Positions 37,101 to 49,481 of a stretch of 64,000 bases of DNA are shown in pieces. The position numbers were made by a program, and so were the translations under genes. The stretch is from positions 46,218,501-46,282,500 of the forward strand of contig NC_069373.1 in assembly GCF_021730395.1 (NCBI RefSeq). Reading direction: 5' to 3'. Source of the DNA: Mercenaria mercenaria (Eukaryota > Mollusca > Bivalvia > Venerida > Veneridae). The notes under the pieces are model-generated. The model saw only the letters and a list, made by a program, of their open reading frames with translations, was not told the DNA's origin and made no database searches. How positions within the stretch are numbered: position 1 is the first letter of the stretch; every line of letters starts with the position of its first letter.

Positions 37101-40100
37101 TAGATTTTTTATGTTTCGACAGGAAAAACTAACATGTGATAAAAAGAATATTCCATTTGTGACTTTCCACATTGAATTTATGAAACTCGTTGAATAAAAT
37201 TGATAAAATGCTCGGCAGAGCCCCGAATGTTATTATTTTATTCAACTCTTTAATAAATCCAATATGAAAAGACACTCAAGTAATATCCTCTATATAGCAG
37301 TCACTTTCCTTTATCGTCTAAACCATTATTACGCATGTTATTCAAAAAATCACCGAGACCTTGTATTTCATAGCAATATACTTCCTTCTCTCGAGCACTG
37401 ATGTATTTTTAATGCATATGACAATATGTTATTTGCAGATCTTGCACCGAGTTGAAACGAAGCATTTATGCCCAATACCGACAGTTTGGGACAAAAAATA
37501 TTTACAAATCTTGCATAGAGTTGAAACGAAATAATTGTAGGCTACTGTGTAATAAAAAATATCTACAGATCTTCTATTGAGTTTCAACTAATACCGTGTA
37601 TACAGTAAATTACTAACAGATCTTGTATAGAGTTGAAACGAAGCAGTTCTAGCAATAAACGAGCCGCGCCATGAGAAAACCAACATAGTGGATTTGCGGC
37701 CAGCATGGATCCAGACCAGCCTGCGCATCCGCGCAGTCTGGTCAGGATCCATGCTGTTCGCTGACAGTTTCTCTAATTCCAATAGGCTTTGAAAGCGAAC
37801 AGCATAGATCCTGGCCAGACTGCGCGGATGCGCAGGCTGGTCTGGATCCATGCTGGTCGCAAAGCCACTATGTTGGTTTCTCATGGGGCGGCTCAAATTA
37901 TTTATAAATCTTTAAATGAGTTAAAACGAACCAGTTGTTCTCATTGCCGTGTTTTGGATACATTATTTAGTAATTTACAGATTTTGCATAGAGATGAAAC
38001 GAGGTAACTGTACACAGTCCCGTTGTTTAAAGACATGCTGCAGTGGTTGGGAAGAGGACGAAACTGGACAATGTAACAAACGTAAGTGTTCATACAGTTT
38101 TCAACATTTCTCGCTGTATGACCTGAAATATGTTGGTGTAACCAAGCAGGTTACTATTTTATCCTTCCTTTGTTTTATTTTTTGTTGGATTGAACATTAT
38201 AGTTCTTAGGGCGACCCCTCCGCGCATTATTCATCACGGGCGGGTAACTGGGTAGAACCACAGACCTTCCGTAAACCTGTTGGATGGCTTACTCACATGA
38301 AGAAGCCTCAGGTGAGGCTCGAACCCACATCGGTCAGGGGCAAGTGATTCGAATTCAGTGACCTGAACCACTCTGTCACGGAGATGTAATACCGCCTAAA
38401 CGAGACTGATCATTTCTTTGAAATATTTCATAGCGCAGTTCTGTTACAGAACGAAGTCTTACTTGATCAGCAGAACGATATCATAAGTTAGATATATTTT
38501 GTGAACTATATTTTTAAGACAGCAGGATGCCAACCACCAAAGCATTAAATCATTTTTTCAAAACAAACATTACTCGAAAACTTTAAAAGTGATTTATTCA
38601 AATAAAGGGTTAATGTATTTTTGACTTTGTGTACTTTCCCTCTTTCTAACATAAGACAATAATTAATTATCAATTATTTTTCCTATTTCTTTTTTTAGAA
38701 TCATATTTGCTTTGTACCTCTTTGTGTCTGTGCATTAGTGCTACTTAACGTTAAAACTCTGTATCTCAAATTCCAAAGGATCTAGCACTTTACTTCGGGA
38801 TAACCGAAATTCGACCTAAACTGATGTTTGTGCATATGTATTCGGAACGGGGCTTGGAAACTGTGTAAGATAGCCGAAATTTTGAGATAAAGGAGTTCGA
38901 GATATCGGGTTTCAACTGTAATATGAGCCGCGCCATGAGAAAACCAACATAGTGCGTTTGCGTCTAGCATGAATCCAGACCAGCCTGCTTATCCGCGCAG
39001 TCTGATCAGCATCCATGCTGTTCGCTAACGGTTTCTCTACTTTGAAAGCGAACAGCATGGATCCAGACCAGACTGCGCGGATGCGCAGACTGGTCTGGAT
39101 CCATGCAGGTCGCAAACGCAATACGTTGGTTTTCTCATGGTGCGGCTCATATGTTTTTAGCTACAAAATCCCCCTGTAAGAACGGAGGTACTTACGACAT
39201 ACGAATGAAGTTTTGCATGTGTGTACAAGGATTCTCTGGACAGTTCTGTGAAATAGGTAAAAATCATTTTATATTTTTCAGGTGTTTACTTGAATATACC
39301 GACTGGCTATAAAATTTATTATTTTCTGTGTTAGATCGAACTATTTTCCACTGAATGAACACAGCTCTCAGTATGTGCTGTGAACTGCGATGTGACTCCT
39401 AGCTGTGTTCGACATTTAAGTAACCAGTCATAAGACAGGGATAGTGAGCACTAGAGCAGATGCAGTTTTTTACGTGTGGTATAGCCGATCAGTGAAAAAT
39501 TAGGCCTATGATCTGTTATTAGCGGGTAAAACATATTATAAATGTTTAATGTAATATCATATGTAATACAAACACATTTCCTGTTTGATATTCTATGTCT
39601 TTTCACTGGTTTTACTACATATTACCCCTTTACTTTTTGTAATTCGTACCACTCGATTATTTTCATTATGAAATTACCAGATATATTTCAGTTTAGTATT
39701 TTAAAAGAAAACAGAATAAATTCTGATGAACTGATTCATTTAATGTAATACAACAAAACGTGTTTAAAAAGCTTCTGGATACAGTAGCATTAAAATGGTA
39801 CCGGATCCGTAATGATCCGTAATCGTAATGATAACAGGAAAATCGGATGGTCCGTACGATTTCGGTACTAAAATATTCTCCGTTTTTACGTCAACATTGT
39901 GCTACATGAGGCGTTTAATGTAGGGATAATACACGATTTTTTGTGTATTAACGTCTGCAGAAGCCCGCGGGATTGTTTGTGACCGAGACTATAAAATTTT
40001 GAGCCACACCATGAGAAAACCAACATAGTGCATTTGCGACCAGCATGGATCCAGACCAGCCTGCGCATCCGCGCAGTCTGGTCAGGATCCATGTTGTTCG

Positions 40101-43100
40101 CTTTCAAAGCCTATTGCAATTAGAGAAACCGTTAGCGAACAGCATGGATGCTGACCAGACTGTGCGGATGCGCAGGCTGGTCTGGATCCATGCTGGTCGC
40201 AAATGCATTATGTTGGTTTTCTGACGGTGCGGCTCAAATCATGATTTATTTCTTGCAGCCTTATGTCACAGGGGATGTCTGAATGGAGGCCAGTGTACTC
40301 CTAGTGCTGACGGGAGAAACCTTTGTATATGTCCACAATATACCTATGGATTTAACTGTCAGCATTGTAAGTTATTTTACTATTCTCATAAAACAGAGGC
40401 AACTTAGACATTTATCCTCTTACAAAGCTTGTGACAACATTCTTATTTTGACACCACGTACAACTTGAGCATATAGGCCTACCTTACGGACAGCCGGATG
40501 CAGATGTACATTTTCGCAGAAAGCTATATGCGAAGGCATGTGGCCATATGTCAGCATATAGGTCAACGGAAGTACTTCAAATGTTTCATGGTCAAAATTG
40601 AGGCACGATGGTTGAATTTCAGTGATTTAAGGTTTCGTAACCGCGAGATGTTCGTGCATTATATACGTGTTTTTTTTATTTATATAAATTCGATCTTTTA
40701 TATGACGCAAATTTTCAAAATTTTCAAAATATACTTCTGACAATTCTGAATATTTCCTTTTGTCTCCTAATTGAAAAAAAGTTCAAAAATGATTTAAAAC
40801 ACAATGGTTATTTACAGTATAATTGTGTACAGCATTTTTCATGAACTTAGTTGATTAGATGTGGGTTTTTTTTCAGTAAAGTGTCCGTACACATGTGAAA
40901 ATGGTGGACACTGTATCTTCGATGGTTCAATTCCAGCCTGCAAATGTCCGCCAGGATTCTATGGGAAGACTTGTGCGCACTGTAAGTATCTAAAGTATCT
41001 AATATTGCGTAAACGTGAAGTGACATAATAGTTTTATTAGCCGGCGTACGATAACGTTTAAAAGGTCTTTTGAAATTCTATACTCTGTATCACCACAAAG
41101 CTGAAAATGAATAACTTCTTTTTTTAAAATTTAAATATGTTCCTTGTCTCATTTTCTTTTTGATCGTTATTAATCAATAGTATATGTCACACGGTGAGAA
41201 AAAATGTTCAGCCAGACCGGGACTCGAACCCGATGCTTCGTAATACCGTTCAGATGCTGTACCGACTGAGCTACTCGGCTGTCTACACAAACTTTCCCGT
41301 TTTAATATTCAAGTTCTGTACCGCGACATACCCACTCGCTGTATGAAAGTTGTCCTCAAATTTCTAATGGGACAGAGAACATGGTGAACATGTCACTCGG
41401 AGTAAATACAGCCACGGTCCTATGTTGAGAGCCAAATGTCATGGAGTGAGAAAAATATGCAGCCAGACTGGGACTTGCAGCAGGACCGGGACTTGAACCC
41501 GAGGCTTAGGAATACCATTCTGAGACTCTATCGACTGGCCTTCCCGGCCGCCAATACAATTTCTACCCGTTACAATATTCAAGTTCTTTATCATGACAAA
41601 TAAGTCTGCAAAGAAATGAGCTAAATAAAAAAAATAGTTTAAGTGCAAAGTTAAACCTTCATTGAGTGTAATATGATAATCAAAGCGCTGCGTGCAGTAG
41701 AATACATTATTTCAGCATACCGTGGTGACTCGACTTGTCCTCCACCTAACACTACGATATGTACAGATCTCAGCTGTAGGGATGACTGTGACGCCGAAAA
41801 TGACTGCCCTTCCGGTCACGTGTGTTGTACTGACGGCTGCTGCACAAAGTGTGTCAAACCAAGGTCACCAGGATGCTTGGTTAACGAGACTTTATACCAA
41901 CCGTTTGATTGGTTTCGAAAGGACTTCTGCACAGTACGTACCAAAGATGACATTTTATTATGTATAGAGCTAGATCTATATTCAATTTGTTTACGGTTTC
42001 ATTATGTGTCCCGGTGAGTTTTGTTATAAAGGGATATTCTATTTTATTACAGAATACTTTTAATAGCAAGATATCCATGCAAACATATAGAATATCTCTG
42101 TTGCTTAAGACAATTCATGTTTGTGTAAGCTTGCATATAGACCTACCCACAAAACATCGGAATATTTTTTCAACATCATGGTATTCTGCAACTACATTAG
42201 GTGGTGTGTCTGTAGCAACAAATTACCACAGAAGCTATCATTGTTTTGTTATTTCATATAGGTGTATATAATGCTATAATATGAAATAGTTTTTGTACAT
42301 TTATCATTGCAGGAGTGTGCATGCAAACATGACGGATCTATTCACTGTATGACAAGTCCCATGTCTTATGATAACTCCCACTGCTGTTTTTCCTACTGCA
42401 GAGGTATTGTACATGTCAGCTATCTATGCTACCAAGATATGTTGTGTCACAGGGGTGTTCATTACTACCATTGTTATTTACATTATAGCTAGCAATAAAT
42501 ATTCTAACATTTTTAAACGACGATTGGAAAAAATTCCCAACACTTTACAACAAATAGGCCTTTGATATTTGTGTTATCATGCTTTTACTAACGATTGATT
42601 TTACGAAACAAAAAAACAACAATTAATTAGTTGTAATTAAGACTATTGACTAAGACCTATACAGTATGCAAAACCATGATCATCGAATAGGAAATTTTCT
42701 AATTAAGAAACTGAATGGTCACACTAATACAAAGTTATCGCAGTTTTGTTTATAAAAGGGAAGTAATCCCGAACGACTCTGTATTCAGGAATTTAATTGG
42801 AAGAGTTGTCCCGTCAAATATAAAAATATGGCCTGCTAGGACTGTAGGTTTCGGATATTGATATATACAGAGAAATTAGAGTTCATCGATACACAGAAAC
42901 ACACTTAAGACATACTTGCTTTCTCTTTTTAGATAAAACGACACATAAGCCACAAACCTTCCATAGACGTAAGTCATTATTCTCTTTGTATGGATTGTTA
43001 TTTACTAAGATGCTATGTTATGTTAGTCACAGTGATTGATATTATTTAGAAAATATGCTACAAAAGTGATACTTACTAATCTGGATGCTGTGTAATGTGG

Positions 43101-43190
43101 TTGTTTTAGACGCCTCGGATGCTATGTAGTTTTAGTGATTGATATTTACTTGGAAGCGATATAATGCAGGACCGTAGGAAGCATTTTCAG

Positions 43191-43228
<38 letters not shown>

Positions 43229-46200
43229 TTATGAAAATCAGCTAAAATTGACTAATTGACTCGCTGTCAAAAAATTGCTACGGCCCTGTAATGTTAGTGA
43301 TTTTTTATTTGGATGCTTTTGTTTTTACTTGGATATTGTGTATTGTTAGTGATTCCTTTACTTGAATAGTATAAATATACTACATTTTGTATGTGATGTT
43401 AAATCATGTTAGTGATTGATTTTACTTGGATTCTACATGTTGTATGACATGAGCACAGGAACCTGAAATTCTATCTATAAGCCAGCACAAGTCTATAAAA
43501 AAAGTTTTTTATATAGAGGGATCGGGTCGGGGAGCTTTTTTATATAGACTTCTGTTGGCTTATGGATAGAATTTCAAGTTCCTGTGTCTAGTTAAGAAAT
43601 AATATATCTCATCGGTGATTTGTCGCTGAATAAATCACTGTTTGGAGTTCAGATGCGAAGGAATTATATCACGAGGGCGTAGCCCGAGTGATATAATGCT
43701 ACGCATCTGAACGACAAACAGTGATTTATTCAAGAGCAAATCACTAAATGAGATATATTATTTCGATTCTAACACGTTATCAAGGACTTTAAAGTACACC
43801 TTGTCGGCATGCATTAGATATTTGCCCGTTTTCAATCGGGTTCTTTTCCAGCGCGCCGTTACGCCGCTTGACGCTATGACGTAATAGTTGTGACGTCAGA
43901 ACAGTGAATTGTTGTTTAATAAATCACTGTCTCCAGCCTTCTTTGTTTAATAGGAAAATGAATCGGATCGTGTTAGAATGATTGTTTTACTTGGAAACTG
44001 TGTAAAGTTATAAGATTCTTTCACTGGTTATAGGTGCAGATGGGAATTTCCGGCCTCGAGGGTAACTGTTTAGGCGGTAACGAGGTTCCTACCGAGTTAC
44101 CGCCTAAACAGTTACCCGAGAGCCGGATATTCCCATCTGCACCTATAACCAGGGACAGAATCTTTTTCTTGTATACCGGTATCAAGATATAATAATAGAA
44201 ATAAAATCAGTCGAACGGCTTTCTTTTTAGAACTATTTCTTATAGCAGCGTATTTAAACAAAGCGCGGGAAATCAACGTCCGTAAACAGGAAAGACGTCA
44301 TGACGTTTCAAAGACAAATAACAATGTTTAGTTCCGGTTTTGTTTTATCAGTTCCAGCGTAACGTTATGAATTTTTGATAAAATAACGTGTTTTGAATCG
44401 AGAAATATACTATCAGGTACAAAGAGGAACTGTCAAGGTATTGGATTTTTATTCCGTTTTTCGAAATAAAATATAAATAACTACATAAATCTTCTACATA
44501 TATGTAGTTCGTAATACGTCATTTAAAGCACGAGAGTCATCTTACACCCCGGGGTGTAAGATGGATTTTTCCAGCACCGGTAAAAATACCGGAAATCCCC
44601 GTCTGGTATGCAAGAAAAATGATTATTTTATTTTGATGCTTCATACCGTATGTACATATTACGTTAGCGATTGTTTTCCTTGGATACTTGCACGCAATAT
44701 AACGTAAATAATTTTACACCCCAAGATACAAAGTATATAAAAGCTATATTGGAGTCGCTCAACACATGTCTTTCCGTTGGTCCGTTCGTCCGTCCGTCCG
44801 TCCGTCTATCTGTCTGTCTGTCCTGGCAAACGAGAGAACATTTGTTGGGTATCTTCTTAAACATTGAAATGAATTTCATGAAACTAGCACCAATTCTTCA
44901 CCTCATCAAGGCGACATGCAGAGCGCACAACCCAGGTCACTAAGTCCTAGGCCAAGGTCACAGGGGTCAAAAATCAGATAACTCAAATTTTGTCCGCTTC
45001 ATATCTTCTTAACAACTGAAAGGATTTTCATAAAATTAGCACTTATTGTTAACCTCATCAAGACGACTGCAGAGTGCACAACCCAGATCGTTAGGTTCTA
45101 GGTCAAGGTCACACTTGAAGGCCAAATGTCATGATCACAACATTTTACTTAACGTTTTTCGAAGCGGTGTCTGAGGGTATTAATTACCTTCAGAGATAGA
45201 TCTTGTTTTACTTGGATGCTACGTGTTGTATATAGCGAAAGCGATTGTCTTATTTGGTTAATTAGTTTCCGAGTTTTGATATAAATGATTAATTCTTTTG
45301 CCGATTAAGGGAAGCAAACATTGATAGTAAGACATTTTTGTTATATTCCAGGGCCAACAATAAACTGCAGCGATGAAATAAGGGTGGTGTCTGTTTCCAG
45401 ATTTTCTGCATATGCCCATATGGACAATTTGAACATTATTGCAAAAGATGAAAAAAATTCTACATTAAAGGTTAAAGATTTTTGCCATTTTTATGATATT
45501 TCGATATACAAGCTGAATTTCGCTATCATGGTATCGTATTAAACTGAACACAAATTTTGAAAGTGTTATAAAATAAACAAAATACTATTACCACGTATAA
45601 AAGATAAGCATCCACACTTTTCTTAATATGAAAGTTCTTAACTTAGAGGCTTTTGTAATATTCTCTTCCAATGAAATGTGTTATCTTAATTATAAGATGT
45701 TAAAATAGATCGAATTATCTTTTTTTGTATGTGAGCTCATTTTTTTCCTCATAATATTGGTTTGATACATGTGTGAAATTGTTTTTAGCATTTTAGAGTT
45801 GTAAAACGTATTCGGCATCCGCAATGAATGCTGATATATTTTCGTGTACTAACGAACAAACAATGTGTGCTATTTCCTTATAAACTTACTTGTTAAACAA
45901 TTGGCAAAATCAATGTTTTGCTAGTACAAGTCTACAAGATATGATTTAGTTTTTGTTTTCATTTGCAACGATTTTTCTCTTTCTAATTAAAGTTTATATT
46001 TGGTTAAGATATCAAGAAGTATCTACATTTGTAATTTTAAGTGTGCCAATACATGTACAGTACCGCTAAAACTCTGATAACCAGAATCCTAAGAAAATTT
46101 GGACCCACTAATTGCATCATAGGGTGGACGGATAGCTCAGTGGTTTGCACACTGGCCTTCCAATCCTGAGGTCGGGGGTTCGATCCCCGGCAGCTACTCG

Positions 46201-49200
46201 GGAATTTACAGAAACGCTTTTCAGTGTTTCCCATCCAACTAGAGGTGTACTGGTCAGGAACCCAAGCAATCCTTGCGTGTATCAGTGCTATACACTGGGC
46301 ACGTTAAAGAACCAGACTGTCTATTCGAAACGAGCTAGGCTAAGTTAGCCGGACAAGCCTGTATCTGATTTCTGATCTCTCTGTCATGGGGGCTTTGTCT
46401 CACTCTGTCCCTCTGGTCAGATCGCTCTGTGTCCGTACTAGTAGAGGATGAATTATGCGCCCTGTGTGGCTGCATTTGAACTATGTAAAGCGCCTTTGAA
46501 CGTGAAATTGATCATGAAAAGGGCGCTATATAAATCTGGTATAATAATAATAATAATAATCTGAATTACCATCTGAAATATGAGAATTTCAAGTTTGCAG
46601 GGCCCGCTTTTCTGAGGATTTACTGGGTTTTTTACGTATATTACAGGTACACTATTCGCCTGTTAATCTAATACTTCAGAGAATTTCGACTCTCTATAAG
46701 ACTGTAGAACTGGTCAGAGCTTCCGCCACAGACAGTTGGGGTCAAATAGCAGTATGCATTCAAAAGGTTCTAGTTTTCGGTAAGTTCAACAAGGCGAAAC
46801 TTTTGACTAATGCAATGGCGATGTCTCGTGTGTCTGCTAATCATCGGGTCCCTATTCTTAACAGGAAAACAGTAAAAAGTAAAATAATTTGATGAAACAC
46901 AATACTGGTAGATTCATAGTGATTTCTGAAGAAATATGGACTCGTATGTATTAGCAAAAAAATATGCCAATTTTAGCAGTTGCTCGTGTCATAACCATTT
47001 TGTTATTATTTGAGTAATTTTTCCCTCTATCTAGCATTTACGAGAAATTGGTGTAATATCATTCTACATAAGTTTAATTATTATTTCTATTCGCTTTATA
47101 TTCTGTAGATCGTACCCCGCCAAGGTTTATATCATGTCCGTCGGACATCTATGTCAAAGAGAACAAGCTGGTATATTGGAGAACACCAAGGGCTCGTGAC
47201 AATGTTGGTATAAAGTCTCTACTTTGTACCCGTGCCAATCATCGACGGTTCCCGGTGGGACTCAACACGGTTACATGCACAGCTATAGACTACGACGGCA
47301 ACAAAGCTTTTTGTCACTTTGACATCCATGTTGCGAAAACAGACAAATCAGGCAAGTAAAAATAAGCAGACTACTGTATAGGTCTTAATTGCAACAAATG
47401 TTTCAACAGGAAATGAAACAAAATGTTATATTGAACTATGTTGTCTCTGTTTACAAGCGGTCGTTGGCACAGGTTTGACTGTGTCACATACCCAATATAT
47501 TTGCAATATATTCATGTGTAACTGTTTTTATAATGGTCCTACTGTGATAGGTCTAAGGGCTGGCCAAGGTTTAACTTAGTACGCCAGATCGAGGATCTAT
47601 TTCAGGGACATTTAGAAAACTAGTGATAATTAACAGTTACATTATATTGTAACAGTCTCAGGAAAAATGTGCAGTCTCGACCGGGATTCGAACCTCGGAC
47701 CTTCGGCTTGCCGTGCCAACGCTCTACCAATTGAGCTACCGAGGCCACCCGATACGAGAACCGCTACACACCTTCCGTCTTATTGCGCACTGTTAACCGA
47801 ATTCAGATGCACACCCCAGCCAAACTGCTTCGCCCCGCATGGACTCCAAGGGTGAGCATCCCGGACGAGCCCCCAAATGTAACAGTCTCAGGAAAAATGT
47901 GCAGCCTCGACCGGGATTCGAACCTCGGACCATCGGCTTACCGTGCCAACGCTCTACCAATTGAGCTACCGATTCCACCCGATACGAGAACCGCTACACC
48001 ATGATCAATTTAAAATGTTCTGTCAAATGCATGTTCACCAATTAAATAATCTTACTTGCTCGAAAGCATGTACTAAACGGTTTGCAGCCTTTCTGACTTT
48101 ATGGCAGCGCCCGGTAGAAATTGCGCGCCCTGAGAAAACTCTCTTAGACCAGACAATACGAGTAAAATTCCGTATTGCCCGTTGAATAACATGCGTGCTA
48201 ATGTAATAAGGTCAATAACGGAGCCTATTTATTGTAATCATGCAATGAATTGTTGAATGACCTTATCTGCATCTTAGTGTTTTACAATTACGAATGTTTC
48301 ATCTTCAACGGTAAGCGGGCATGACTTGTACAACAGAAAGAAAATGTCTGCCTTTTGTAGAGAGGTGTCTTCTTGTCAGTCATGTTATTTACAGTGATAA
48401 CAGTTATATGCGAAACAGTCAAACCTTTATTTAGCAGCCAGCCCAGGACAGACTGCTAACGATAAGTTAAAAGTAAACAAAAACTCCATTTCGGAAGTTA
48501 GCTAGCTGCGGTAGGTGGTTGTAGGTGGTCGCTAAGCCAGGATCAGCTGCATATATACATGTTAAACATGTATAAACAGTTTATAATTAATAGTTTTCTA
48601 TCTTAGGTGACAAAAAAGGAAAAATCATATCACTGAGAATGTGTCTTTATTCTATTTAGATCGAGTTCCACCGGTATTTGTGTCATGCCCGAGTGATATC
48701 TATGCCGCTGAGGGCGAAGAGGTATCTTGGAAAGAGCCCAGAGTAGTTGACAATTTCGCTATACGGTCACTAAAGAGCAACTATGACTCGCATACAACAT
48801 TTCCAGTGGGTTTGACCATGGTCGTGTATACAGCAACCGACTACGACAACAACAAAGCTTTCTGCAGTTTCAACATTTTTGTTACTCAAAAATGTAGGTG
48901 TATTTTTTCATTACATGCACCACAGATTGTGCAACTTCCTCTTAGATTTAATGTATATTTTTGAAGTTAACTTGTACTCATAGTAAGCTACTCTACATTG
49001 TTTTTGGTAATTCAATTTGGTAATTCAATAGTAATAGTTCTACCTGTGCAATATTGTACACTTATCAAACGGCGAAGGCGTGCCTTGGGTAATTATTGGC
49101 ACTGTTAAACTTTTATTGGCAGTCCTTACAAAAGTCTTATTACACAGCAAAGTCGCCACAAATTATGAGTGCTGACAAGTAAAGAGTCTTTAATTCTGTC

Positions 49201-49441
49201 TTCATTATTTGGTTTGTAATTACTTTTTAATGTTAAACAATTATTATGTTGATTTTCCAGTAAATCCTTTGACCCTTATCATCTTTCGGTATAATAAAAT
49301 AAATATTGCATTCCTGAGAGGATGATACTAGTATAAAAATGTTCACCCCTCCAAATATGAATATAGACCTCGGCTGGCGCCTCGGTCAATATTCATATAT
49401 CTCGCGGTGAACATTTTTCTTATCACCCTCTTTATATATTA

Positions 49442-49481
<40 letters not shown>

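Noticed and set aside
46123-46200. tRNA-Gly gene
   Set aside because: Head of a full-length SINE ending in a LINE-like tail and (TAA)n.
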